Of a stretch of 64,000 nt of DNA, positions 1 to 13,000 are shown one piece after another. The notes beneath the pieces were generated by a model, which did no database searches, was not told the DNA's origin, and was given only the letters and a program-made list of their open reading frames with translations. Source of the stretch: Gnetum montanum. Its lineage: Eukaryota; Streptophyta; Gnetopsida; Gnetales; Gnetaceae. Position 1 is the stretch's first letter. Each line of letters begins with the position of its first letter. Where the stretch lies: NCBI GenBank assembly GCA_015680685.1, contig MNCI01017900.1, forward strand, positions 357,038-421,037, in the 5' to 3' direction. The position numbers were made by a program, and so were the translations under genes.

Positions 1-574
1 AATGATTGAATATATGGAACTAGCCAATCTCCACTATGCAAATCTAGCAATGCTGACTGCCAGACAGCTGCAGTTAGAACTTGAAAAATAGGTGGCCAAC
101 TCGTACTTGTTGTATGAGGTTGAGTTTAAGTACCACAAGGATACCAGGCAAAAGCTTGAGATGGTAAATGTTGTACTCAAAGTTCTCAAGGCATGATTCA
201 CTAATTAATGATCAACTACTGAGAACCTAGCTAGGAGAATGAATGAGTACCAAGAGCTAGAAAATACAATTAGGGCATTTGACATCAAGCACAAACAATT
301 CACTACCTAGTTTATCAATGCTAAGGAGCTATTCCCAGTAATTCCCTGTCCTTGGGATGTGCCCATTCCAACCCACATTGGCAAAGCTACATGGATCATG
401 CACAATTTTAGGAGTAAGGAGGAAAAAATGAAAGCATTATTGGATGCTTTTCATCTACCACCAGAAGTTGTAGCAGCAACTAGACAACCACAACAGCCTC
501 AACCACCACATGTTCCTAAAGCTGAAGAAGGTCCATCAGAACCTCAATAGCCTCCACCACTTGGGACTATGTGA
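1..574 (+). pseudogene. ORF2 C-terminal coiled coil of element F (decayed)
   Basis: Translation recovers a Leu/Lys/Glu-rich helix beginning near base 8 ('EYMELANLHYANLAML') that aligns with the C-terminal coiled coil of ORF2 in elements B, C and E. A Pro/Gln-rich tail follows (359-574). Several in-frame stops interrupt it, at about 91, 196-198 and 308. A late TAG at 548-550 precedes the position (TGA 572-574) where element C stops. Role unknown; see the ORF2 entries of B and C for the upstream domain. The reading frame and the shared tail are seen directly; the loss of function is inferred from the stops. Confidence 0.7.
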
Positions 575-796
575 TCTTTTCAATTATCTTCATGCCATTA
601 GAGGATGTGTTGTTCAATTTTGTTTGGTGTTCAATTTTGTGTCATGAACATAATAATTTGTAATTTTGTTGATCTGTACACCCAGGCACTCAGTTTTGTC
701 ATGTAGTCTTATTGTGTTATGTGCTAGTTGATAATCCCATACATTCCCAATTTTGTAAAGAAGTTGAGGATGAGTTTTCATTTAGTTGTGTAGGTA

Positions 797-1659
797 TGAT
801 GAGTTGTGGATTGGCTGCATCAACGAGGCCTCGTCGACTCGACCCCATCAATGCAAAGTTTGTTCTTACCTATAAATATGTGCCAACCTACTATGTTTAG
901 GGATCATCTTTTCATAGTTGTAGCAAAGCTCTTGTAGTTTTTACATTCGAGAGTTAGAATATTTTCCTGAGTGCTTACAGTAGGAGTCATTGAGTGTATG
1001 GATCTTTATTCGAGCACTGTTGTACCTGAGCACGAAACTGTATGCGGCAATAAAGATGAACTTCTTGACAAACCTTACAACATTCTAGATAGCTTAAATG
1101 TTTTATTCATGCATTTAATATTTTTAGTTACGTATTCAATGTTCTTCAGTAATTAAGTTAATTAAGTAATTAAGCAAGATAACCTAAATAGAAATTAAGT
1201 AAACACATAAGTATGACTGCTTTGAGTATGTGTATGACATTTGATAATTCTAGAAATGCTTAATGCTTGGTAACCCAGCAACGTTATATGTGTTTAGGAT
1301 GTGTACGACAAGTGGGACTGGATATTTATGTTAGGACTAGTTGAACAATAGTTAGTCCATTAGATTAAAGTAGGTATTAAATCACTTTATTCTCTATCCT
1401 ATTTATTTCAAGCATGAAAATCATAAAATGTAAAATGATAAAAATCATGTATCTCAATTACACTTAAACCATACCCTTAAGCTTCATAAGTGTAGTTGGG
1501 AAGACAACGAACATTCTCAACATCTATTTTATTTCCTAGAGAACTAGTGCACTAGAAAACTATAGAGTCCATAGAATTCGACTTGATCACGTGTGAACGC
1601 TTTGTGTGAATGCTTTGTGATTCATATGGTTGAGAGTAAGGGTACCTCGTCGCTCATCA
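797..1659 (+). repeat. 3' LTR of element F (863 bp)
   Basis: The LTR starts TGATGAG and ends CTCATCA, the same termini as the other LTRs here. U3 (about 810-860) holds a GAGGCCTCGTCGACTCG motif typical of the C subfamily, followed by a TATA box (tataaata, 871-878). The U5 end has the family's conserved 'ggtacctcgtcgctcatca'. The AG-rich tract just upstream (780-796) is a weak polypurine tract. No matching LTR lies to the right, and the partner is beyond the left edge. Confidence 0.85.
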
Positions 1660-2010
1660 TTGATTAATAATTACATCAAATATAATGCTTCTTATTTGAA
1701 TGATGTGAGAATAAAAGGGCTAATATTAAAAAGAAAATATTTTTCTTTAAAATGGCACCAATATTCTTTTTTTCTAATAATACATATTAGGAGAAAGATC
1801 ATTAAGATTATCTAAATGACTTTCAATCATATTGAAATGACCTCCAATAATCCAAGAAACTTTATGCAAAGATAGAAAATATTTCTAAAACTCTGATCAA
1901 TCTTTCAAATTATTAAGAGTATAAATATTACAAAGTTCAAAATTTACTTTTTCACTATCAGAAGTAATCAAAATAACTCTTTCAAGGTTGCCAAAACTAA
2001 ACTTCAAAAC
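1660..2010 (-). pseudogene. LINE endonuclease fragment (old LINE, 3' piece)
   Basis: Minus-strand translation gives a recognisable endonuclease segment: '...NLERVILITSDSEKV..ELCNIYTLNNLK' followed at about 1830-1865 by 'SWIIGGHFNMIES'. This matches the plant L1 endonuclease core WIxGGDFNM, with the catalytic-site Asp changed to His. Stops and frameshifts are frequent downstream. The piece ends at 2010 where element A begins and at 1659 where the LTR of F begins, so it is the target into which both inserted. The upstream part is probably the fragment at 4958-6290. Confidence 0.55.
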
Positions 2011-2690
2011 TGATGAGTGGCAGGTACCCCTTACACCCAACCATACGAATCACAAGCGTTCATGCATGATCTGGTCAAATTTCATGGATGGGATTAGTTG
2101 TGGCATCTAGATAGTTCTATCTTAATCACAATTCACTATCTTCCCACTTGGACTAGTGGTAGCTTTGTCACGTATGGTTTAGTCCAAAGTGAGGCATATG
2201 ATAATTGATGTTATTGCAGCCTTATGTTACTCCTAATGATAATATGAAAATTAATTATTTAATCTAATTAACAATGGAAAGTAAAGTCTAAACTAGCCTA
2301 CATGCAATGAGTATTCGTTCCTAACCTTCCATACACACCTTGGACTTCGTGCAACTACCACTAGGATTACCAAGTGTACTATTACTAGGCATACCAAATA
2401 ATAGCACTACTAGGTTACCAAGTAATTACACTTAAGCACTTGCAATTAGTCGTACTCATTCCGCTTAATGATAGAAACAATAGAGAGCAATAAATGATAA
2501 ACATTAACTAAGAAAAAACAATAAGCATTTAAGTAATTAACAATAATAAAGCTAAGTGGATGCTGCAATGATGGAAGTAATCTCGATCTTTATTGCCGAG
2601 CATGTAACGTGTCCAAGTATGTCACATTCGAATAAGGATGTAGTACAATCACTTAACATCACACTGTGGGCATGCACTGGAAACAAACCA
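2011..2690 (-). repeat. Truncated 3' LTR of element A
   Basis: Aligns by eye with 4079-4720 of the 5' LTR: shared 'ggtacccctt acacccaacc' start, the 'taattacacttaagc' and 'gatctttattgc' blocks, and 'catcacact..gcatgcact' at the far end. It then changes abruptly to gag sequence. The missing portion is U3 with its TATA box, so this copy cannot act as a promoter. Confidence 0.75.
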
Positions 2691-2699
2691 ATAGAATTT

Positions 2700-3937
2700 C
2701 TCTATGTCTATATCTATTTATTTTCCCCAAAACAAGTATTTCTGTACAAACTCTGGATGTAACATTCCTCCCCAATGCTCATGTAAATGTGACAAAACTG
2801 GACATTGGCCTTTGGGGTGATCGTACAGACAGACATTACATTGATACGTATGATTGGCAGTTGAGTTCGTATCCCTATTCTCTTCTACCATTTGTTTTGA
2901 TTGTCGCGTGGTGTCTTGTCCTGTTTCTCGATTTGGCACAGTTTTTCCTCTAATAACGTTGGCATATTCTCCACATCTTTCATGTACCTAGTCCGTCATC
3001 TTATTAATCTTTGCCTCAATTTCATCTAGTGATTGTAGGATTGGCAAAGATGATTCCACCTCCTTGAAGTGAGTTGATTTCTCCTCTTCATGATCATGGA
3101 CCCTTGTTAAGTTGAGATTTTGGTCCTATTGAGAACCTTCAACATTCTCCCATTTAGTTATTTCTCCTTCTTCTTTTGCTATCCACTTAATAAGCTCTTG
3201 GAGTTGATGGGTTCATAGCTCATATAGTTGACCTTGGGCGTACATCCCTAGGGTCTCCCTTGTTTCATTATGGAGCCCATCTATGATATGGTACATTAGC
3301 CTTTCCTCGGAGAACCCATGGCCTGGGCAGTTGTTTAACAGTGCATAATATCTTTCTAAGGCCATGTCCAAGGGTTCATGTTGTGCTTGTTTCCATTCTT
3401 AGATTTGTCTCCTCAAGGTTAACACTCTCACATAGGTTTGATATCTTTCCTTGAAAAGTTCTACCATTGTCAGCCGACGTCAAATTGATTTTGGTTTTAA
3501 TGACCTATACCATACTTTTCCTTGACCAACGAGTGTCAAAGGAAAGATCTTAAGCTTTTGCCACCCATTATCAATATTGTTCCATGTATAGGCATCGTAG
3601 AAGGCTTGTAAATGTTGTTGTGGATTTGAATCATAGCCTCCTGAAAACTTGAAAAAGTTATTTAAATCAAGCACGGGTAGACAACCTTCCTTATGATGCC
3701 TATGGGCTCTTTGAACGGCCTCTTGTATTTCCGTTAAGCTTGTAGTGGCTAGTAGGGGTTCATTGTCATCGGTTAAGTTATGCTTTCGTGCGTTGGGACG
3801 ATGTTGTCTTTGTTTATGTTTATAAGAAACCCCCACCTTGGGTTGCGTACTCCAATCTCATTGTCATAATATTCGTTGGTTCTCCAATGAATTGCCTTAC
3901 TAGATGTGGCATTATTATAGTCTTGTAGGAGAGACAT
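2700..3937 (-). pseudogene. gag: gag of element A (nucleocapsid end lost)
   Basis: Starts ATGTCTCTC at 3937, the same start as gag in B and E. The capsid region (about 3840-3440) reads 'NNFFKFSGGYDSNPQQHLQAFYDAY...WQKLKIFPLTLVGQGKVWYRSL', the retrotransposon gag fold typical of Athila/Tat-group elements. Downstream is the zinc-knuckle region near 2790-2850 (CX2CX3HX4C). Structural gag packages element RNA into cytoplasmic particles. There is an in-frame TAG at 3126-3128 in the context CAA-TAG-G, present at the same codon in B and E. A frameshift and other stops near 3840 and 3480 split the reading frame, so it is not functional. The best-preserved stretch is residues of the 118-codon open segment 3836-3480. 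Confidence 0.8.
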
Positions 3938-4060
3938 GGTTGTAAAATTGTGTGTGAATTTAGATGTGACTTTTTTATAATTGTTCCTGCTAAAATATGT
4001 ATCGTTAATTTCTATACAGCGACCTTGTATGATATAACTAATCTAGATAACTAGCACCAT

Positions 4061-4078
4061 CCTCGGCAACGGTGCCAA
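4061..4078 (-). other. Primer binding site, tRNA-Asp type (element A)
   Basis: On the minus strand, immediately after the LTR end, the sequence is TTGGCACCGTTGCCGAGG. Plant tRNA-Asp ends ...CCCGGCAACGGCGCCA (from memory), whose complement is TGGCGCCGTTGCCGGG. The site therefore matches except for two transitions. This is the least decayed primer site in the window and identifies the family's replication primer. Confidence 0.8.
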
Positions 4079-4957
4079 TGATGAGTGGCGAGGTACCCTT
4101 ACACCCAACCATACGAATACGAGTGTTCATGCACGATTCGATCAAACTCCATGGACAGGCTAGTTGTGCTATCTAGATAGTTACACGTTGATCGTAGTTC
4201 ACTGTCTTCCCACCTGGACTAGTATTTGCTTTGTCACATATGGTTTAGTCCAGAGTGAGGCGTATGATGTGATCCTAAACTAATGCTACTCCTAGAGACA
4301 ATGGAAGATAATATTAATTAAACTAATGAGTAACAGGAAATGAAGTCTAAGCTAACCTAAGTGCGATGAGCATTCGTTCCTTAATCATCCATACACATCT
4401 TGGACCTCGTGCACGACTACTACCGGGATTACCAAGCGTAGATCCTAGGTACGCTGTTGGGTTACCAAGTGGTCACACTTAAATGCTCATGATTAAGTTG
4501 TGCTCATTCCACAGTTAACAACAAGAATAGTAAATGATGATAAAGAAATATTAACTAAGAAAACAATAAATAACAATAATAATTAAACAATTAAATCTAA
4601 GTGAATGCTGCAATGATGAAGTAATCTCGATCTTTATTTCCAGTCATGTGCGCATCGAAGTACGTCACACTCGAATAAAGGTGTCGTACAATTACAACCA
4701 TCACACTACAAGCATGCACTTAGGAAAATAATCTAACTCCTACGAAAACAAAATGCAAGGGCTTCGCTACAACTACTCAAAGCCTCTTTAAATGAGGCAA
4801 AAGGCCCTCTTATTTATAGGCTGGGATAGGCGGCTGCGTAAATGGGGCCACGTTAATGCAGGAAGGTTGCGTTGATGGGGCCGCGTCGACGCGACCGGGT
4901 ATATGGGGCACCATATACGTGGCCTAGTCGACGCATCGACTATATAGCACTTCATCA
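4079..4957 (-). repeat. 5' LTR of element A (879 bp)
   Basis: Terminal TGATGAAG...CTCATCA on the minus strand. U3 (4957-4830) carries GTCGAYGCG and GCGGCCCCATCAACGC modules, then a TATA box (tataaata, plus-strand complement near 4811-4818) and a polyadenylation-like aataaa near 4635. It shares R/U5 blocks with every LTR from B, C, E and F, but its U3 modules differ. Confidence 0.85.
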
Positions 4958-6290
4958 ACTATTCAACAAAAAACATTTAGAATAATAGTAGAAGTAGAGA
5001 GAAAAGGAAATACCTTTGAGATTATTAAATTGAAAGTAGTATGTGTAGGCTTCTTCTTCTTGTGTTGCATTGAGTGAAATTCATCTGCATCATTATTTCC
5101 ATTGTTGGTTCTTACTAAAAATTGCTTTTCTTATTAAGAGTTTATTGGCACCTTTAGAATTAAAAGGATTAGTAAAAACGTTAAGAACTTGTTGAAGAAG
5201 ATTTTATTTGTGCCTACTAAAAACTACCATTATTTGTCTTCTCTAACAATTATTGTTTCTTTTGCTCACGAATACCTTTTTTATTAAGAACTGGAAAAAG
5301 TTTCCAATAATATGGCTTTCATGATGACAATAGTTGTAAAATCTTTGCAAATTATAGTATGTAATTTTTAAAGAAAAATACTAATTACCAACTTTGAGTT
5401 TTTATTTTGTCTTCCTTTGCTATCAATCAATCTCCAGAGAATAACGTGTGCATTCCACAATATTTAGTAATGTTTTTGACTTTGTTTTCAGAATTGTGCT
5501 AATGCTACCAACAATTTCATTTTCAACACTTCGAAAAATAAGAGGAAGATTTTTAATTCAATCCAGCAAGGAATTTTAGCATAATTAAAAAATAAGCATC
5601 AAAATTGACTTTTCATTCTCAAGAAATAAAAAATATTATGTTGATCTATAAAAACTTTAAGATCCAATGATTTCTCAACCATGTTAGAAATGGCAAATTT
5701 AACAAGAAAAAAAGATTCAGGAAAAATAGTAAGCATGCAAAACATTAATTCCATAGAGTTCAAGGATAGCTTGAATTAGTGGTGCAAAACCCTTATTTAC
5801 GGCAACAAATTCAATAATTTGTAGAAATATGTATTGTGAAGTGATATTTTTTGATATAGATTCATATAACTCATTATGTAAAACTAGCTTAGATATATAT
5901 TTATAATATATACATACAATTTGGTCAAGAGAATCTTGTAAAAGCTGAGTTGAATTTTATTTCATCCACTCTATTGAAAATTATATTCCATAACAATGTT
6001 GGTCACATCGCTATGATTGCATGATGAGAAGGATAACTATTTCCAAGTTTAGTGAGAAATTTTGTGCTACAAAATATTTCTAAATTCTCATAGATTGTCG
6101 GTTTTTCATGCATGTTCTCTTTGCCTTTTCAAATTTCATTCTTTGTGCATTATAATACAAAGACATAAACATAAGTAGAGCAAATATGTTAGTTTTATTA
6201 ACATTACTTATAGTATCTAGATAGACCGTTATGCACAAAATATTAGCTCTTCACCCAATCCTTTAATTAAATTGTAATTCCTTACTTTAG
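4958..6290 (-). pseudogene. Probable LINE ORF1 remnant (old LINE, 5' piece)
   Basis: AT-rich and badly decayed. Minus-strand reading near 5350-5300 gives 'YNYCHHESHIIGNF', which looks like a zinc knuckle (CX2CX4HX4C) with the first and last Cys mutated. Upstream, near 5640-5460, is 'IPCWIELKIFLLFFEVLKM..', reminiscent of the DUF4283-type domain of plant LINE ORF1. No intact frame remains. It is probably the 5' part of the LINE whose endonuclease lies at 1660-2010, split by element A. This is an inference from order and strand, and the far boundary is uncertain. Confidence 0.35.
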
Positions 6291-7053
6291 GATAACCGAA
6301 CCTGTCGCCATTAACCAACAGCTCCATCGCCCACACGACATCCTCTATGTAAGCTGCCCACCGTCCTTTGCTCTTGTGGCGTTGTTGCAAATATCTTGTA
6401 CGTGGATACTCAGGGTTTTACTTTTTATTATGCTAAAAGATAATGGTTTGGTTATGGTGGACTCTCGAACACCAATTTAAGAGGGAGTTGGACCCATAAA
6501 TAATATTAATAGCAACGAATAAAAAACACAAAAGACATTCCAATACACCACATGCTAACATGGAGTAATAACATTAAAAGGAAAATGCTTCCAATTACAC
6601 CGATTTAAACTATGCAAAGGTAGGGTTTTATTTCCTGTTAATATCTTTTACGAGTTTCTAAAAACGACCATAGTTTAAAAAACGAGAACTTTGTACCCAT
6701 CAATTTGAGACAACGCAATACCTCAAAGAGGCGCATTTCAAAACTAAGACCAGAAGGCACGTAAACAGAGGGTTCTAAGTCACAAACTATTCTACTACGA
6801 AATGATCTCCACTTCTTTGAGCATTTCTGAGTCTTGCCGTCCAGGCGACTGAGCAGAAGAAGAAGAAGAAGCATCAACAGAGGTATCACCACCGCTCCCG
6901 TAACGCTTTTACACATTCGTTTCAACCGCAGAACGCAAATCCAAATCAATCAAAACTGGAACTCCATATTCAGAGCGTTTGCAATAAAGAAGAAAGAAAG
7001 GAAAGAAAGCAAGAAAGTAAGAAGTTTGTAATTAGGTGTGTGAAGAAGGCAAC
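6291..7053 (+). promoter_or_regulatory. PRA1 upstream region and 5' UTR
   Basis: No gene is recognisable here. A less AT-rich patch lies at 6290-6420. The last 220 bp contain an (AGA)n run (about 6853-6870) and purine-rich GAAAG repeats (6992-7025), as is common in plant 5' leaders. No convincing TATA box was found, so the transcription start is not defined. Confidence 0.35.
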
Positions 7054-10000
7054 ATGGATTGGGCAAACGTAACCCTGGAGGACCTTGTAGACGGTCTGCA
7101 AGAGGTCGATTGGAGTGCCCCTCCGCGGCCTCTCAACGAATTTTTCTCGCGCTTCACCGTCCCCCGCTCTTTCTCCAAGTGGAACAGTCGCGCCAAGTGC
7201 AATCTCTTCTAGTAAGATCCAATTTTGCCACAGTTCATAGCCTCGTACATCAATAAAATCTTGTTTCATCATCAGCTAGTCGAACCAAAATTGTTTCAAA
7301 ATTTCTGTAATTGTAATCATCACGCTGCTGTCAATCCGTTTTTTTCTTTTTTTCTGAGTTTAGGGTTTCTTTGGTTTTTTCTTTTCACGTTCTAGATTCT
7401 TTAAAATCAAAGCTTCACCTATCTGGTTATATTTCTATGCCTTCGTTTTATCAAACGCTCATAATTGTCTGCCCTGACTTCTTAAAATCCGTTCTAGAAG
7501 GGAGTCTTGTCTATTCCATGAAGATCAAGGAACATGTGACAGTGCTAATTCACTAAACTTATTCATTGTTGTGATGAGTCGACACACACCATTATACCCC
7601 CGAAGAATACAAATATTTTATTTTCCTTGCACATGCAACAAGAAGGAATGGACTAGTAGCATATACCGCTTGTTCATTAATAAGCACATTGGTGTGTTCG
7701 ATCGTTGTCGTGGATGGATATGTTTGTTCTAGTGAAAATTTACTAAAAAACACTATTTTTCAAAAATCTTGGAAGAAGATTTTGTTCCTTAATTCTTTTC
7801 TTTTTCTAGTTTTCACTCAAGTTTTTCTTTCCAGGAAAAAAAAAAGGAATATAGCATCTTAGAGGCTCAAAATGCTCTCCTAGTGTTTGTATTAAACAAA
7901 AAACCATTCTGTGATTTCCAGTTTTTAAACACTCAGATTTTTCTGTTGATGTCTATATTTTCTTTGTATTATTTGGTAGTTTATATAGGACTTGGTAAAA
8001 TCTACTTCACATTTTTACTAGGTATTTGTTTTGTTTTTAATTTTTTTGGGTATTGATTGTTTAGGATTTCTTTTACCCATTTGTACATACATGAACCTTT
8101 ATACACAGGCCGCTTGCTTTTCTGCTGAATGTTCTCAATTAAACCATATTTCACTTCAAGTGAAAATCATGATTGCAAACTTTCTATCAGCACTTAGATT
8201 TGTATTTGTGTTGTTATTGGACAATTTTGAGTTTCAGATCTTAATACTTGTCAGTTTGTGTGTCCCTTTTAAGGTCATTTTTTGTTCCTAACTATTTGGC
8301 TTATTATTCTTTTACAAGCTTCTAATAGGATCAGTTTCATGAACTTTGTTTATAAATAAATATGCACTTCCAATTTCAAAATCTTTTATGCATTTTTCAA
8401 TATTCATGTTTTAATATTCATTTTTTTTGGAAAAATTTGGGCTATATTACGTGAGAACAATTTACAAAATGTACAAACCAAGCTCCCAAAACAAGGGAAA
8501 TGGATGTCCCACACCCCCCGCCCCCTCGCCCCTCATAGAGGGCCCCTGAACAAAAAACTCTGTGGGAAGGGCCAATAGGCAAAACAAACCAAACACCCCC
8601 CAACCCTAGGCTAATGCCATCTCTACATCGAAAACTTCCCCAAACCCCCCCTCCCCTGACAAACTCACAACCTCGCCTGACCAACTCAATCAAAGCAACA
8701 AAAGAAAACAACAAAGATAGGGGAGGCACCATCCCGCCCTGCTCTCCCCCACCCCTCCCCTAAAAGAAAAAAAAATACAGCCAATACAACAGTCAAGTAC
8801 AAGGATAGTAGGCGCACTCTTGCATGTGGATAGCATCTAGGACATCCCTATGCGGCTCCATGTCAACAAAGGTCGCCGCCTCCTGAAAGCTTTTGAAAGC
8901 TTCCACCACCTTGCTCCCCTGCTTGTTAGGGTGGAATTCCCTCCCTTGTTTGTAGATGTGTTGCCGCAAGGTTGACCATGGGGCATTCCTACCAATATCG
9001 AGGATAACAAAAGGAAATCTACCCTCCTGCAGCCAAGAGTGTGCCCTATCAACATGGACCTTATCTAGCTAACGTCGGATCTGGGCCTCCACCTCTTCTT
9101 CTCAGGTGCAGCGCTTGACTGCCTCCCTCTCCACCGCCTCCTATTGCTTGGCCTCCTCCTCTAGCTCTTGCCTCACTTTGTCTTGGAGCTCCACCTCTTG
9201 TTCAAGCCGTGATGCTGCCTCAGCCAAATCCCACCAGATTCTTTCTTCTTTGATGACCACCTGAACGGCCTTAGCCTACTACACAATCCACAACACCCTT
9301 TCTAGTTGGAACTACTCCCTTAGGCACCACTGCTCCTCCCACATCAACCTCTCTATGGCCTACCCTTGCTCCACCCTCGTAGCGAATGAGCTTCCCTGAG
9401 GTGGGGATCACCCCCCACACACCTGGTCTTCAACTTCCTATGTTGGTGTAGCAACCGATGAACCCCCTCCTTGAACGAAGACCCCAGGTGCCTCACCCCT
9501 GAAATCACCCTGAGCCCCTCCCCATGTGCCTCCTCCTCCTCCTCCTCCTCGCCTGACACCCCCTTCGGGGGTTTGTTCCCCCTCATGTCGAGACCCCTTT
9601 GATTCGGAGGAAAGCTCCACAACAGTCGTTGGCACACAACGTGGTTGTCGGCCATAAACCACACAGACTAAGGGCCCCACCTCCTCCAAATGAGCAACAC
9701 CTCCCATGGCTCTCCTTAGTGCCAAAATGAGACTAGAATGGCACCCACTTTGCTGCTTCCACAACACGGCCAAAAAGAAATGAGGCATATTAGCCCTACA
9801 CCCTTGATGTAGGTAGCTCATCAGAGTAAAATGGACCCCTAGCAATTTTCAAGCATTCTCAGAATAGACAAAGAATTTGTCCACGAGGACCGCCGCCTCT
9901 TGCCAAAGCGGCTCTAGAGCCTCCTTCAACACTTGCCCACTCCCTGTCTTAGGGATAGCCTTGGGGAAAAAATCTCAAGCATCTTGCAAACTGCGGTTGT

Positions 10001-13000
10001 GTAGAGGAACCTCCTCCCCAACCGTTGGCACTTAAAATAATTGTGCAATGGTGGCCTTCGTGAGTTCGATGCGAGTGCTACGAAAAACCATCCAATCCCT
10101 CACTCAGTTGGTGAAGAAAGCCCCATCCTCTAGCTTAGGGTTCCCCCGCAATTGGGGGAGTAGCTCGGCCCACCCAGCTTGCATCACAAGATGCCACAAC
10201 ATTGCATTCCGTTGGAATTCATCACACAGGGGTTCAACAATTGATGTCAACCCCGTTGCGGACAAAGCCTCCTACAGATGCACACCTTCCACAGCAATTT
10301 GCGTTGGTAACGGCAATTGCACCCTTTGAAACACCTGGAAATTCCGAACGTGCCACAATCTCCACAAGAGGTCTGTAGCTAGAGACTCCTCGTTGAGCAT
10401 TGTTCCCATCGACGAGTTGGCCACTCTTCACACTTGCTAGGTAAAAATGCATTCTTAAGCAAATTGCATGGTTGTTTCAACCCTTGCCATGTAGAGGGGA
10501 CACGTGTCCTCGATTTGCATGCCATGTCGTTGTAGTTCCCATCGTACGAGAATTGCATCATGGCACAATAACCAAAGAAAAGTTTTAATCTTCTCAGGCA
10601 AATGCCCCTTCCACACGTGTCGCCACCCCCAGGTCAGAGGAAATCTATCCCAAATCAGTTGTTTAGGTGGGGCATTTAACGACCATGTTGTTGTTAGCAT
10701 TTGCATGTGCCCACAAATCGCTTGCCAACTTTTTGAAACATTCCCTTGCATTTCCCAAGGCAAGTACTTGTGTCACGTGAGAATAACCCATTGTGCAAGA
10801 GTTGTGTCCTGCGAGATCAACTTACTCAAAAGGGCTTGATGCCCCATCACCAAACATCCCAGAATCTCAGAATGCCCAAACCCCCTGCATCTTTAGGCCT
10901 CGCCACCCTGTCCCACACCACCAAATGTAGGTGGTTACCCCCTTACCCCTTGGCCACATAAAATCGTGAATTAGTCAATCCACTTGGTCAATTATCCCAA
11001 TTAGGGGAAAAGTTGCACTTGCCGCAAATTGCACGATGGTTGATAACACCGCCCTAGCCCACAACACCTTGCTAGCCTGAGACAAGAATCTAGTCGTCCA
11101 ATGGGATACCCTTTCTTGTATACACCATAGCAATCCCCCCAAACTTTATAGTGATGTTGATCAAATTGCGAAAGCCCCAAATACTTGTCTTCTGCCGAAC
11201 TGGGCAACACCCCCAATGCTTGAATGATCCTTCCCTAGATCCTCATCTTAGTATTTAATAGGTGAACAATCGACTTACCTTGATTTATTTGGAGCGTGAT
11301 CTCCTCCCCCATGCAATGGAGGACTCTATTGATTGCATCTGCTTGTGGCATGGCGGCTTGTGAAAATAGAATGGTGTTATCTGCATAATGTTCCACCATG
11401 CATTGCATCCCATTGACCCAACCCCCTCACCCCCTTAGCATCACAATAAGTCCACATCGTATCCATCACCAAAATGAACAGGAATGAAGACAAAGGGTCC
11501 CCCCGTTGAAGTCCCCTCCCAATGGTCTCAAAATTCCATAGTCTGCCCTCCAAATCTAGGGAAAAAGCCTATGACCTCTAGATGTTAATACATAGATTGA
11601 TGAAGTGCGAGTGGAAACCTTTGCCAAGCATAACCTCCCGAAGGGCATCCCAAGCAACCATATCATATGCTTTGGTTATGTCCAGCTTCAAGCACATCCC
11701 TGGAAACTTACTTGCCTAGAGCGAGTGAACAACTTCTTGCATTAGAATGATCTGGTCTTATATGTGCTTGCCCTTGACAAAACCCGCTTGCTACACCCCC
11801 ACCAAATGCGGCATCAGTGGTCCAAACGAGTCATCAACAACTTCGAGAAAAGCCACATCAGCATGTTGCAGATGCCAATAGGTCGAAAATTTGTGAGACA
11901 AGACGGATTGGCCATCTTAGGAATAAGCACCACTCAAGCACAATTAATTTCCCATCTAACCACTCCCCACCACAGCATAGCATTAAAAGCATCCAACAAG
12001 TTGTCCTCAAGGACATCAATAAATGCCTAGAAAAACTCTATCGACAATCGTCTAGCCTCGAGGCCCGGCCCCCTTTCATTGAAGCCAGCACCAACTTTAA
12101 TTCCACTTGCATGAATGGGGCCAACAAACGTCTATTATCCACCTCATTTAAATTTTTTTCAATTTGAATTGTTATTGGCGAAACTTGCCAACACCCCTAG
12201 ATATCTAACCAAAAATCCAGTAATGTCCTTGCCACCTTTTCCTGCCCCTCCACTTGAGAGCCATTCACCATGAGACACTTAATGCTTTTGGATTGTTGTG
12301 CTGATTGTGCCATAGCGAAAAAGAATTGGGAATTACGGTCTTTCTCCCTCAATCATGTCCTCCTATTCCGTTGCTGCCAATAGTTCTCCTCCCCAGTCTC
12401 TAGAGCATGAAGCTCTGCAAGCACCTTCACCTCTGCATCCCTTTGGTGATCCCCTTGTTCCTACCTTGCTTGGACCATCGTCAAACATTTGAGCAACTCC
12501 CCCTGACACACCTGAAATGAATATTTATCACCCATCCACATTTGCCTGATGTTGTGCTTGACCATAGTTAATCCTTGTTTCAAAAATTCCTAAGGCTCAA
12601 AAGTCCTATTGTAACCTTGCCAAATATCCTTCACAATTAGCTGCAACCAAGGTTTGTGCACCCAATATTGTTTGAACCGAAAAACTGACAGTCCCCCTTG
12701 GTCTTGAGGCCCCACCATGCATAACAGTGGCATGTGGTCTGAAGCCACTTGTGCTAGATCTTGAACCGTCATGCCCTTCTGCAAAAGCAAAGCTGACATA
12801 GCCCAAACCTAATTGATCTTGGTCAACACCTGAGTTGCCCCTTTGTGTCCATTACCACGTGAATTGGCATCCCCTGATTTCCAAAGCCACCAGCCTATGC
12901 ATGTCCAAGAACTAAAGAAATGACTGAGCCCATTGCAAACTTCTCCCAAGCAAACATCCATTGGTTGAAGTCCCCAACCAACACCCATTGCTACTTGTCG

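Larger units (their letters stand above)
1..1659 (+). mobile_element. Element F: 3' end of a Ty3/gypsy LTR retrotransposon
   Basis: The window opens inside an LTR retrotransposon on the + strand. Visible parts are the 3' end of ORF2 (to 574), a 222-bp untranslated tract, and a complete 3' LTR (797-1659). The ORF2 tail is clearly homologous to the ORF2 tails of elements B, C and E (shared 'ELANLQYANLAML' coiled-coil start). The LTR belongs to the same subfamily as element C, since it carries the AGGCCT-centred U3 motif. The 5' LTR, gag and any pol lie outside the window, so it cannot be said whether the element is autonomous. Its right flank (1660 on) is an old LINE fragment, so it seems to have inserted into that LINE. 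Confidence 0.8.
2011..4957 (-). mobile_element. Element A: internally deleted gypsy LTR element
   Basis: Minus-strand order: 5' LTR (4079-4957), tRNA-Asp-type primer site (4061-4078), gag (3937 down to about 2700), then directly the R/U5 part of a 3' LTR (about 2690-2011). The rest of gag, all of pol and ORF2, and the 3' LTR's U3 are gone, so gag sequence joins LTR sequence near 2690-2700. The 5-bp flanks do not match (aaaac on the left, actat on the right), which fits recombination between two copies rather than a simple insertion. It sits inside an old LINE. Its gag is close to those of B and E, while its LTR U3 is of a GTCGACG/GGCCCC type. Confidence 0.8.

Noticed and set aside
9353-9845. 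Minus-strand frames of 103 and 135 codons in the PRA1 intron
   Set aside because: Overlapping alternative frames in the GC-rich LINE tail with poly-Glu/Gly from a (CCT)n run; no conserved domain.
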